NCBI GenBank assembly: GCA_002316015.1
Contig: DCCS01000017.1
Location: 81,720 to 88,581 of the forward strand
DNA length: 6,862 bases
Origin: Prevotellaceae bacterium UBA1075
Lineage (GTDB): Bacteria; Bacteroidota; Bacteroidia; Bacteroidales; Bacteroidaceae
Reading direction: 5' to 3'
The stretch's first letter is position 1, and each line of letters starts with the position of its first letter. Shown here one piece after another: positions 1-6,479 of the stretch. A program made the position numbers and the translations under genes. The notes beneath the pieces are model-generated. The model made no database searches. It was not told the origin of the DNA and saw only the letters and a program-made list of their open reading frames with translations.

Positions 1-99
1 GTACTGCCCCGCCCGTTGAAGTAGTACTGCTCCGCTCACCGAAGTAGTACTGCTCCGTTGGTTGAAGTAGTACTTCCCTGGCGCATGAAGTATTACTTC
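1..99. repeat. Tandem 23-bp repeat array with palindromic core
   Basis: Copies of a 23-bp unit begin at 18, 41, 64 and 87, exactly 23 bp apart. Positions 1-17 match the last 17 bases of a unit, so the array probably continues left of the window. The conserved part is GAAGTAGTACTGCTCCG, followed by about six variable bases. Copies at 64 and 87 contain perfect odd palindromes (GAAGTAGTACTTC and GAAGTATTACTTC). The copies at 18 and 41 have G for T at one position (TACTGC), which leaves one mismatch in the arms; the cut copy shows the same TACTGC. The array lies 3' of the lysozyme gene and no open frame crosses it convincingly. The repeat is plain in the sequence; a role (protein-binding array, RNA hairpins, or a neutral repeat) is unknown. 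Confidence 0.9.
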
Positions 100-164
100 C
101 TTTGTAAATCCCCAAAGGTTTGTGTAATCTTATGGAAAAATTTTAAAGGAGGAGGAGTATGTCT

Positions 165-980
165 TTAATGGCGGAGAAGTATGTCTGCCAGGCCGTAGCG
201 GTCCATAAAGCGGCTACGGTCCACATGCGTGCGTACCCCCGACACACGGCCCTCTGACGTGAATTGCCAAAGTACCATTTGAGGCTCATCGAGCAGCTGG
301 GGGATGTCCTCGGAATAGGAGGCAATCATGAATTTGTACTGGCTGAACTGTCCCACAAGATAGCGGTTGTAGAAATTCATGTATGTATAGATGATGGGCT
401 TCACACCATATGCCTTCTCCACTTGCAAGAGGAAAGTGCGCAGACGGCTTTTGAAGGATTCGGCAGATCCGCGTCCACGCTTTTCCACATCAATGACGGG
501 AATGAGGTCCTGTTCCTGTGGCTGCACACTGCCCAGGAAGTTGCGCAACTGTTCGCTTACCGGGGCTGTGGGACTGAAGAAATGATAGACTCCCACGGGT
601 ATGCGCGCGCTTCTCGCCCCCGCCAGGTTGCGTTTCATGTAGCGGTCGCGGAGTGTCGAAGCCTCGCTTGCCTTCACATAGGCGAAGTGCACCGAGGGGT
701 CTCCGGCCACATCCGCCCAGTTGATGCTGCCTTGGTAATGTGACACGTCTATTCCCGTAAGTCCGGTGGGATGGTGCGTCTCGTCGGGAATACGATATTG
801 GGGAAGTGGCCTCACGGGCTGTTCGCTAAGCAAGGGAGCCGGCAAATCGTCGGGCATGGGCAAATCGTGCTCGGGGACCCCGTCGTATTGGGGTGCCCCA
901 TACACAGAAACGGAAGCAAAGACAAGCAATGCTCCCGTTACACCTAATGTCCTGGACCGAAATCCGCCAAGCCTGCTCAT
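165..980 (-). CDS. Secreted GH25 (Lyz-like) muramidase
   Basis: Glycoside hydrolase family 25 lysozyme, which cleaves the beta-1,4 bond between N-acetylmuramic acid and N-acetylglucosamine in peptidoglycan. With the start at 980 it has 271 residues. Residues 1-29 form a signal peptide (basic SRLGGFRSR, hydrophobic core, VYGA end), followed by a Pro/Asp-rich linker to about 70. The catalytic domain spans about 74-265. It shows GIDVSHYQG at 76-84 (Asp78), PVIDVE at 161-166 (Asp164 and Glu166, the family's DxE pair), LWQFTS at 237-242 and VDRSRF at 253-258 (Asp254). All acidic residues expected for GH25 are present, so it should be active. An ATG at 998 in the same frame is possible, but 980 is preferred because it forms an ATGA overlap with the upstream stop and leaves a better signal peptide. 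The product probably acts in the periplasm or outside the cell; remodelling of the cell's own wall and attack on competitors are both possible. Confidence 0.93.
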   Translation of the reverse strand: MSRLGGFRSRTLGVTGALLVFASVSVYGAPQYDGVPEHDLPMPDDLPAPLLSEQPVRPLPQYRIPDETHHPTGLTGIDVSHYQGSINWADVAGDPSVHFAYVKASEASTLRDRYMKRNLAGARSARIPVGVYHFFSPTAPVSEQLRNFLGSVQPQEQDLIPVIDVEKRGRGSAESFKSRLRTFLLQVEKAYGVKPIIYTYMNFYNRYLVGQFSQYKFMIASYSEDIPQLLDEPQMVLWQFTSEGRVSGVRTHVDRSRFMDRYGLADILLRH

Positions 981-1519
981 TCGCCCAGATACCGGCACTC
1001 GAAATTGCGGCCTTTGATGCTGGGGAACTGGCTACGGGGGTCCACATCGCTGCGCGTGCGCAGGTGGTTGACAATCGCATTGTAGCAGTCCTGTACCGAA
1101 TCGGTATGGACGCGCGCCACAAATGTGGTGTCCATATACTGGAATTTCTGAGTCTGCGGGATGGCTATCACACGCTTGAACTGTAGCTTGCCTTCATACC
1201 AGCCCTCCTGTTTCGCGGAAAAAAACAACTGCCGCTCCTCACGCTGGGCCCTGGCGTTCTCTGTGGCCTCGCGTGCGGCTGCTCCCTTGTCCTTGAACTC
1301 GCCCAGGGTCTTGGCCGTGGTCTTGATGACTATGAAATAGGAGTGCCCGCGCACCTTGTAGCGCTTGGGGTACATGCTGGAGCTCTCCACAAAGTTCTTG
1401 ATGTCCTGCACGAGAAACTCATCCATGTCTATGTCGGGAATACCCTGAAGGAACTCAATCGCGTCATCCACTGTGGAGACAAGTGTCTCCTTGTTGAAGT
1501 ATCTAAGATAAATGTTCAT
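977..1519 (-). CDS. Conserved-type hypothetical protein, first gene of lysozyme operon
   Basis: A 180-residue soluble protein of a family I cannot name. The frame is open further upstream to 1657, but the ATG at 1519 (MNIYLRYF...) is preferred because it lies about 30 nt below a good promoter and the extra upstream residues look non-coding and Cys/Phe-rich. There is no signal peptide or membrane segment. The N-terminal part (about 1-40) is acidic and helical (TVDDAIEFLQGIPDIDMDEF). The middle has a basic strand-rich part (YKVRGHSYFIVIKTT) followed by a charged Ala/Glu/Arg helix near 80-105 (EATENARAQREERQLFF). The end resembles a small alpha/beta fold. Its stop overlaps the lysozyme start by four bases (ATGA), which implies translational coupling and a shared role or dosage. 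Function unknown; no catalytic motif seen. Confidence 0.85.
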   Translation of the reverse strand: MNIYLRYFNKETLVSTVDDAIEFLQGIPDIDMDEFLVQDIKNFVESSSMYPKRYKVRGHSYFIVIKTTAKTLGEFKDKGAAAREATENARAQREERQLFFSAKQEGWYEGKLQFKRVIAIPQTQKFQYMDTTFVARVHTDSVQDCYNAIVNHLRTRSDVDPRSQFPSIKGRNFECRYLGE

Positions 1520-1554
1520 GCCTCGTAAGCCTGTAATACATGGAAAATCGAATG

Positions 1555-1587
1555 CAAAGTTACAATAATCACAGCACCGGGCGAACT
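1555..1587 (-). promoter_or_regulatory. Bacteroidetes-type promoter of the hypothetical/lysozyme operon
   Basis: On the minus strand TAACTTTG (1562-1555) matches the TAnnTTTG -7 consensus of the Bacteroidetes primary sigma factor. AGTTCG (1587-1582) lies 19 bp upstream as a weak -33 element. Transcription would start near 1548, giving a leader of roughly 30 nt before the ATG at 1519. The box supports that start over the longer frame to 1657. Confidence 0.6.
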
Positions 1588-1626
1588 TTATGGCAAGAAA
1601 AGATAAGGCGGACGGGCATATTTGTG

Positions 1627-1634
1627 TAATTTTG
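1627..1634 (+). promoter_or_regulatory. Putative -7 box for the BASS-type transporter gene
   Basis: TAATTTTG fits TAnnTTTG exactly. No clear TTG-type -33 element is seen about 19 bp upstream. A start near 1641 would leave a leader of about 44 nt before the ATG at 1685. It lies roughly 70 bp from the opposite-facing box, so the two operons share a compact divergent control region. Confidence 0.45.
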
Positions 1635-1684
1635 CAGCCGGAAACGTTCCTGGACAAACAGGAACTCCCTACAAAACAGTTGTG

Positions 1685-2668
1685 ATGCGCGAGTTTCTCA
1701 GACGCTGGACTCTGGCCGTGAGCATGGTTGCCGGAGTCGCCTCTTATTTCATCATGTCGTCACTCCCCTTGGGAGACGGTACACGCGATTTTCTTCTTCA
1801 TGGAGTCTCCATAGTGCAGCCCGTGCTCATCTTCGTGATACTTTTCCTCACATTCTGCAGGGTACACCCCTCGCAACTGCAGTTGTGCCGGTGGCAGATA
1901 TGGGACCTGGCGCTTCAGGCGGGCATGTTCTCGCTGCTGTGCGTACTGCTGGTTGCCTTCCCCCACACATCGTTTCGCCTCATAATCGAGAGTGCCCTGC
2001 TGTGCTTTATTTGTCCCACAGCCACCGCCGCCGTGGTGGTGACAAGCAAACTGGGCGGACGGGCAGGCACGACCACTGCCTACACCCTGTTGGCAAACCT
2101 CTGTGTGGCCTTACTGGTTCCTCTGTTTGTCCCGCTGGCTCACCCGCAGTCCGGGATGGGGTTCGCAAGGTCCTTTGCTGTCATCCTCGGCAAGGTGTTC
2201 CCGCTTCTGCTTGGCCCGTTGATAGCGGCTGAGGGACTGAGGAAAGTGTCTCCCAGGCTCACCGAGTGGCTGGCCTCACACCGTGACCTTCCTTTCCACC
2301 TGTGGGCGGTGGCTCTGGCTCTGGCTCTGGCCGTCACCACGCGCAGCCTGGTCAAGAGCCATGTCTCGCTTGCCGTGGCAGGCGGCATAGCCCTGGTGTC
2401 CCTTCTTTCCTGTGTCGTGCAGTTTGCTGCCGGCAGGTGGGCGGGACGCAGGTATGGCGACCCTGTGAGTGGAGCGCAGTCGTGCGGACAGAAGAACACG
2501 GTGTTTGCCATCTGGATGGGCTACACCTTTCTCACACCCGTGACGGCGCTTGCAGGCGGATTCTACAGCATCTGGCACAATGCCTATAACTCATGGCAAC
2601 TGGCTCAGATGAGAAAACGCCAAGCAAACACATCTTCCTCCTGTCCTGTGGAGAAAGGTGCAAAATAA
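1685..2668 (+). CDS. Bile acid:sodium symporter-like (BASS/SBF) membrane transporter
   Basis: A 327-residue integral membrane protein with about nine or ten hydrophobic segments, in line with the BASS superfamily (usually near 300-330 residues, ten helices). Two features point to the family. One is a Pro/Thr/Gly-rich broken-helix segment CPTATAAVVVTSKLGG at 110-125, of the type that lines the ion/substrate crossover. The other is the late segment GQKNTVFAIWMGYTF at 268-282, which takes the place of the usual G-x-Q-N motif of the second crossover helix. The C-terminus (about 308-327) is a short polar cytoplasmic tail. The frame is open back to a TTG at 1622, but the ATG at 1685 gives a normal basic N-terminus (MREFLRRW) before the first helix. 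BASS proteins move organic anions with sodium; substrates range from bile acids to pantothenate, pyruvate and others. The substrate here cannot be inferred: the neighbours are divergent or convergent and give no pathway. Confidence 0.75.
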   Translation: MREFLRRWTLAVSMVAGVASYFIMSSLPLGDGTRDFLLHGVSIVQPVLIFVILFLTFCRVHPSQLQLCRWQIWDLALQAGMFSLLCVLLVAFPHTSFRLIIESALLCFICPTATAAVVVTSKLGGRAGTTTAYTLLANLCVALLVPLFVPLAHPQSGMGFARSFAVILGKVFPLLLGPLIAAEGLRKVSPRLTEWLASHRDLPFHLWAVALALALAVTTRSLVKSHVSLAVAGGIALVSLLSCVVQFAAGRWAGRRYGDPVSGAQSCGQKNTVFAIWMGYTFLTPVTALAGGFYSIWHNAYNSWQLAQMRKRQANTSSSCPVEKGAK

Positions 2669-2777
2669 AACTACCCCTATCCCCCGGCGGGCGGACTCCG
2701 TCGTAGTGCAACAAATGCGCACAACGTCCAGGAAAACGAGGCGATATGAAAATCCGTGAATTTACATAAATGAGAGT

Positions 2778-5750
2778 TTATCTTTTTATCACCTTGCGTC
2801 CGTCCTGTATGTAGACTCCGGACGGCAAATTGTCGATACTGCCGCCCACGCTCCTGCCCTGCAAGTCGTACACTCCAGGCACTGGCTGTGGGGTCTTGCC
2901 CGATTGCACCAGGTCAACGGCATCAGGCACATCCGGCTCCAGATACCCCATGCCGGCATATCCGAGCGTGTTTGACAGGTAGTCAAGCACATAGTGGGCG
3001 CGCTTTCTTATCCACTCCTTGCTTCGCGCGGTGATGGCCGCGTAGTCGTCGCTTCCTCCACTTGACCACAGCATGTTGTCATGCTCAAAGGATCTCGCCG
3101 CCACCGCATAGTAGTCGTCCAGGTACTCCAGGAGGTCATCGAGGTGGTTGTGCACGAAATCCGTCCACACGCGGTAATACTGCCTGTTGAGTTCCTCGCC
3201 GCCGTTGTAGCGCAGGGCTCTCAGAAAAGCCCTGCCAGTGGAGGCTGCCTCCGTGGTGCTGTAGAAGTCTGTCTCGGCATTCGAGCGGAAGTAGTTTCCG
3301 GCGGTCTCGTAGCCAAAGCCCCAGTCGAAGTCCCACACGGGTCCAAAGACATAGCGGGCCGTGTCGCTCAGAATATTCTCGTGATAGACATACAGGCTCT
3401 TGGGATGGTAAAGTTCGAGGTTGAAGACAAGGTCGTTCACCATGAGGAAACGCGCGAGATACACAGGGTCTGCCGTCTCCTCGATGGGGCGCATGCGCTG
3501 GAGCGCGTTGGTGAGTGTGTTGAAATGCTTTGATATGGACGAGAGCGTGAGGTTGGTCTCGTCGCTGGAGAAGTCGGGGTACTTGACATTCACGGGGATG
3601 CTGTAGCGTGTGGTCTTGAACTTGTAGGTCTCGTCATAGTACGTGTCCAGTTCGAGCAGCACGGCATTTGTCTCATCGGGCAGGTCTATGCTGTTGTTGC
3701 CCATCCCGACCTTCTCGGTGAGTGTGTATGAGCCACGGTAATTCCCGTTGATATAGAGTTCCACGGGCAGGAAATGGTTGGCCGCCGCCGCGCCCACCAT
3801 CCCGGCCACACGCGACCCGATGACGTTGGTGGTCATAGAGCCTCGCAGGGCGTTGGCTATGAGGTTCCAGTTCTTGCCGGCCTTCATTCCCAGCGGCTTC
3901 TGCTTGCTGGAAAACTTGATGCGGTAGGGGCTCTTTCCCCAGGCTCCAGCCCATGAGCTGTTTCCGCGCCCTTTAATCTGCATGTGTGTCTCTTCCATGT
4001 CGGGGAAATAACCGGCCCCATCGATGCTCACCTTGGCATTCCAGTAAGTTGACTTGCTGCTTATCATCGTGCCGTCATCGGTCGTGATGCGCATGACCGG
4101 CACGCCATAGTCGCTGGTGGGCGTGTCGCACAGGTAGCGCACGGTCACCTGGTAGTCGTTTCCGAACGGGTGCATGCCATATTTCCCCGTGACGGCATTA
4201 CGCCTGAGCATGCGCCAGCCGGGCAGAGCCACAGTATAGGTCACTGGCGAGTCAAAGCGCCGGCTGGTGCGCTTGCTCTCCTGTAGGGAGTCGGCCACGT
4301 ATATCTCGGCTTCATCGGACGAAGTCTTGATGCTCGCAACGAGACGCTTGCCAATGCTGCCCACGCTCACGCTGATGTGCGATGGGTCGGCAAACTCCCC
4401 CTGGGCGTCTACCATAAGCATGTCGTTGAACTTGTTGTTGAACTTGAAACTGAGCATCTCGGGCAACTTGGCGGGAGTCTTGGTGGTGATGCTGTCCACG
4501 CTTTCCTCGTCGTAGGCAAACGTCTCCCCGTTCTTGGCAAGGATAGTAATGTGGCCGTCTTTCACTGTCTGCGTGAGCATGTATTCCTTGGGAAAAGCAT
4601 TCACCCCTCCATCGCTCATGCACAAATACACAATCTCCCCGCGCACGGGCATCCATGCCGTACTGTCATCAGCGTGCTCCTGGGGCAGACTGGCCGGGTC
4701 ACACTCGCTCACCTGGATGCTTGACCCAGGGTCATCGGGCGCGTTCTGGCTGTTCCACAGGGCTATGCGCCCCTCGTTGCCAAAGTCGTTCCAGCAACTG
4801 CGGGCAATGCCTGGGTAATGCAGGTTTATGCCACCGTTTTCATTCTGGTTCAGCATGAATGTGAAGGATCCCGCCTTCTGGCTGTCCAGTGGCTCCATGG
4901 CAATCGTTGTCCCGTTGTCAGCCGAGGAGGCATGAGCCGCGTACCCTGTACCATAGGCGTAGTTGTAGGCAGTGAACCCTTCGGCCTTGTTGCCCGTGGA
5001 GCACCACAAATGGCTGCGCGACAGCGTGTCAGCGGGCGCGCACAAAAGCCCCGCGTCGGTCGCTCGAATCAGTTTCCCTGAACGGATGTCCATGTTGTAC
5101 CAGCGGGTTCCGGGCGCAAATTCCCCATTCACGACACGCGTGCAGCGGAAGGGAACCCCCTCCTCCTGTACAGGCAAAAGGCTCTGCACATCCACCTCCT
5201 CGATATACATGCGGCATCCCACGCCCGATGGTGCGGCCGAGGATGTCCACAGCGTGAGCACCCCGTCATTATGCAGGTCATTTACGCAGGCCGTTTGGTT
5301 TCCCGGATAATAGAAATTGTAGCCGTCTCCGTTTCTGCTCACTTTCAGCGTGGAGGGCGACGGGGCCGATGACCTGGGCACAGGCAAGAGCGGCTCATGG
5401 CTCGTGTCGCTGGCACAGCATATGACATAAGAGGCGCCCAGCGACCGGTTGAATATGTGGAAGCCGTTCACGTTGTCACCCGCGAAGCAAAAGTAGTTGG
5501 CGTCCGTGAAACTCCCACTTACCGCCGAACAGACGAGAGCGCCGTCCTCCACGGCCCAATACTTTCCGCCTGACACTTGTATCTTGTACCATTGAGTGGC
5601 ATCCGCGATTTCTTCTCCTTCCATCACGGCGGTTTTGAATGGCAAGGGCAGATTGTCGTTGGCGTCAGAGTACCCGGTCGCCGAAACCTTTTGCCCCAGC
5701 AGCATCACCAGACATACAAACAGCGGCTTGAATGACAATTTCCTGTTCAT
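2778..5750 (-). CDS. Large secreted CotH-kinase family protein with two N-terminal lectin-like repeats
   Basis: A 990-residue exported protein. The ATG at 5750 is chosen over an in-frame TTG two codons upstream. Residues 1-24 are a signal peptide (MNRKLSFKPL, hydrophobic core, KVSA) without a lipobox. Two similar modules follow at about 36-187 and 196-352. Each begins near W-Y-(x)5-GK with a later ALVC/LLCA, and ends with a YPG...ND...G...LW block; they look like beta-trefoil (ricin-type) carbohydrate-binding folds. An intermediate strand-rich region runs about 367-540. The CotH domain covers about 549-930, with GRGNSSW (594-600), KSPYRIKF (606-613), LTEKV (677-681), LLELD (698-702) and GPVWDFDW (803-810). 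CotH is an atypical protein kinase in Bacillus spore coats; the role in Bacteroidales is not established. The C-terminal tail GVYDLQGR (959-966) to GVYIQDGRKV (978-987) resembles a short type IX secretion/sorting tail. Inference: a cell-surface protein that binds glycans. Confidence 0.88.
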   Translation of the reverse strand: MNRKLSFKPLFVCLVMLLGQKVSATGYSDANDNLPLPFKTAVMEGEEIADATQWYKIQVSGGKYWAVEDGALVCSAVSGSFTDANYFCFAGDNVNGFHIFNRSLGASYVICCASDTSHEPLLPVPRSSAPSPSTLKVSRNGDGYNFYYPGNQTACVNDLHNDGVLTLWTSSAAPSGVGCRMYIEEVDVQSLLPVQEEGVPFRCTRVVNGEFAPGTRWYNMDIRSGKLIRATDAGLLCAPADTLSRSHLWCSTGNKAEGFTAYNYAYGTGYAAHASSADNGTTIAMEPLDSQKAGSFTFMLNQNENGGINLHYPGIARSCWNDFGNEGRIALWNSQNAPDDPGSSIQVSECDPASLPQEHADDSTAWMPVRGEIVYLCMSDGGVNAFPKEYMLTQTVKDGHITILAKNGETFAYDEESVDSITTKTPAKLPEMLSFKFNNKFNDMLMVDAQGEFADPSHISVSVGSIGKRLVASIKTSSDEAEIYVADSLQESKRTSRRFDSPVTYTVALPGWRMLRRNAVTGKYGMHPFGNDYQVTVRYLCDTPTSDYGVPVMRITTDDGTMISSKSTYWNAKVSIDGAGYFPDMEETHMQIKGRGNSSWAGAWGKSPYRIKFSSKQKPLGMKAGKNWNLIANALRGSMTTNVIGSRVAGMVGAAAANHFLPVELYINGNYRGSYTLTEKVGMGNNSIDLPDETNAVLLELDTYYDETYKFKTTRYSIPVNVKYPDFSSDETNLTLSSISKHFNTLTNALQRMRPIEETADPVYLARFLMVNDLVFNLELYHPKSLYVYHENILSDTARYVFGPVWDFDWGFGYETAGNYFRSNAETDFYSTTEAASTGRAFLRALRYNGGEELNRQYYRVWTDFVHNHLDDLLEYLDDYYAVAARSFEHDNMLWSSGGSDDYAAITARSKEWIRKRAHYVLDYLSNTLGYAGMGYLEPDVPDAVDLVQSGKTPQPVPGVYDLQGRSVGGSIDNLPSGVYIQDGRKVIKR

Positions 5751-5774
5751 ATTCAAAATTTTGCTTTTACTGTT

Positions 5775-5957
5775 TTAAATACGACTTTTCACTTGGTCAT
5801 CGAAGAGGAACAATCTCTCGTGTCTTGCAAATGTAGATAGATTTTCATATTCATAGATACCTTTTCCGTACAAATCTGTATCTATCTTGCTCGCTTGGAG
5901 GTTGAATACAGGCCCGGATGAAGAGTCAAACAGCATAAGATTGACCCTGCTTCGCAA
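5775..5957 (-). pseudogene. Unrecognised coding remnant (C-terminal fragment)
   Basis: A 60-codon frame (53 codons from the first ATG at 5936) with protein-like composition: LMLFDSSSGPVFNLQ, then GKGIYEYENLSTF and ERLFLFDDQ. The strand-turn pattern suggests a beta-rich protein, and the style resembles blades of Bacteroidales six-bladed beta-propeller proteins, but this is a weak impression. Two consecutive stops lie just upstream in the frame and no start with a promoter is evident, so it looks like the tail of a decayed gene rather than a small intact one. It ends 24 bases before the CotH start and overlaps that gene's likely promoter. Confidence 0.35.
5828..5835 (-). promoter_or_regulatory. 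Candidate -7 box for the CotH-family gene
   Basis: Minus-strand TACATTTG matches TAnnTTTG exactly. No good -33 TTG is found at 18-21 bp upstream, so it may be weak or need an activator. Transcription starting near 5821 would give a leader of about 70 nt before the ATG at 5750. Confidence 0.35.
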
Positions 5958-6047
5958 GGAAACAGGCGTAATTCACTATGGTTTAGAGAAGCCTTTCCAT
6001 AATCATTCGCGACGTCCAAATGTTGTCGTTGACTTTGTGCATTCTCC

Positions 6048-6176
6048 CTATGCCATTGTTCTGACCTCTTCTATTGTAAGGTACACACGTTCCTTTTCTC
6101 CTGTTTTGAAGCCCTCTACTCCACGCAGTGGGTTTGTGGCATCCGCTTCGCTTGCCCTCAAAATATCTTCACATCC
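6048..6176 (-). pseudogene. Fragment of a tyrosine recombinase (phage/conjugative-element integrase)
   Basis: The minus strand encodes 42 residues between a TAG (6179-6177) and a TAG (6050-6048). They read EDILRA, NPLRGVEGFK, then GEKERVYLTIEEVRTMA. In Bacteroidetes tyrosine recombinases this is the junction between the N-terminal SAM-like DNA-binding domain (ending in R-E-D-x-L-R-x-NP) and the start of the catalytic domain (YLT-x-EE-[VL]-R). The Arg-His-x-x-Arg-Tyr catalytic residues are all missing: what follows in the three minus frames does not resemble the catalytic domain. An extra SEADAT between ILRA and NPL may be a small insertion. A full gene would be about 400 codons, so roughly a tenth survives. 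It is a relic of an integrated element. Confidence 0.7.
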
Positions 6177-6178
6177 CT

Positions 6179-6328
6179 AATAGTCAAGCGCATTCTGCTT
6201 TAATCGGTACGAACGGCATATCAACATTTAGCCAAACATCCATAGAATGTTCCAATCCTTGATATTCAGCCGTTGCGCATGTCCTCTCGTACCACGCTTC
6301 TTCTTTGTGCTATTTTGTGGTAACTCTG
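6179..6328 (-). ncRNA. Candidate structured small RNA, long interrupted hairpin
   Basis: Downstream of a good promoter the minus strand folds into one long rod. Arms from outside in are AATAG (6314-6310) with CTATT (6183-6179); AAGCG (6299-6295) with CGCTT (6190-6186); GGTACG (6293-6288) with CGTACC (6211-6206); AACGGC (6274-6269) with GCCGTT (6217-6212); ATATCAA (6265-6259) with TTGATAT (6224-6218); and an apical GAACAT/ATGTTT hairpin (6252-6247, 6239-6234). The three inner 3' arms are contiguous; the 5' side carries bulges of 13 and 3 nt. An alternative local hairpin, GCGTG/CATGC, presents GTACGAGAGGA, identical to the 23S rRNA sarcin-ricin loop core. The layout (about 150 nt, rod with bubbles, own promoter) recalls 6S-type RNAs and the Bacteroidales-1 motif, but identity is not established. 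No intrinsic terminator is seen, so the 3' end is a guess. Confidence 0.5.
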
Positions 6329-6334
6329 ATGCAG

Positions 6335-6363
6335 CAAAGATACTTATAATCAATGAAAAACAA
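6335..6363 (-). promoter_or_regulatory. Strong-looking Bacteroidetes promoter of the structured RNA candidate
   Basis: TTG (6363-6361), an 18-bp spacer, then TATCTTTG (6342-6335) on the minus strand: a full -33/-7 match. Transcription would begin near 6328, just before the first paired arm of the predicted RNA. No intact coding frame follows, which favours an RNA product or a promoter left behind by a lost gene. Confidence 0.6.
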
Positions 6364-6441
6364 GCAGGAAATCGCAGAATTGTGATGATGAAATCTTGAA
6401 TTGGTCATGTTTTTTAGAAAATTGATGTAAAACGCAATAAT

Positions 6442-6479
6442 TTGGATAATTATTTCCATAATCTTTCTTGATTATCCAA
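6442..6479. promoter_or_regulatory. Inverted-repeat operator, likely for the HTH regulator
   Basis: TTGGATAAT (6442-6450) and ATTATCCAA (6471-6479) are perfect 9-bp inverted arms with a 20-bp spacer; arm centres are 29 bp apart, close to three helical turns. A further CATAATC (6458-6464) between them partly repeats the half-site. The right arm sits between the -33 and -7 elements of the HTH gene, so a protein bound there should block RNA polymerase. Autoregulation by the HTH protein is an inference from position. Confidence 0.55.

Noticed and set aside
1..99. CRISPR array.
   Set aside because: The period is only 23 bp, there are no unique spacers of about 30 bp, and no cas genes are present.
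145..256. Plus-strand AAAGGAGGAGGAG followed by an ATG at 159, looking like a ribosome binding site and a small gene of 32 codons.
   Set aside because: The frame runs antisense into the end of the lysozyme gene, has no recognisable composition, and Bacteroidetes do not rely on such leaders. The purine run is better explained by the direct repeat around the lysozyme stop.
264..743. 159-codon plus-strand frame opposite the lysozyme.
   Set aside because: The minus strand carries all GH25 motifs in order; the opposite frame shows no family signature and is a G+C-driven shadow.
2311..2330. GGCTCT hexamer repeated three times in the transporter gene.
   Set aside because: It is in frame within a hydrophobic helix (Ala-Leu repeats); three copies are within chance for such a helix, and slippage would only change helix length.
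2669..2777. Search for a shared terminator between the convergent transporter and CotH genes.
   Set aside because: Only very short complementary pieces (such as CGGA/TCCG with a one-base loop) and no hairpin followed by a T run were found.
3081..3533. 150-codon plus-strand frame opposite the CotH domain.
   Set aside because: It is antisense to a region with strong CotH motifs and has no promoter or domain of its own.
6184..6309. Minus-strand frame of about 41 codons through the RNA candidate (contains SMDVWLNVDMPFVP).
   Set aside because: It has no ATG near its beginning, no known motif, and the same bases are explained by nested RNA arms. A decayed coding piece cannot be fully excluded.
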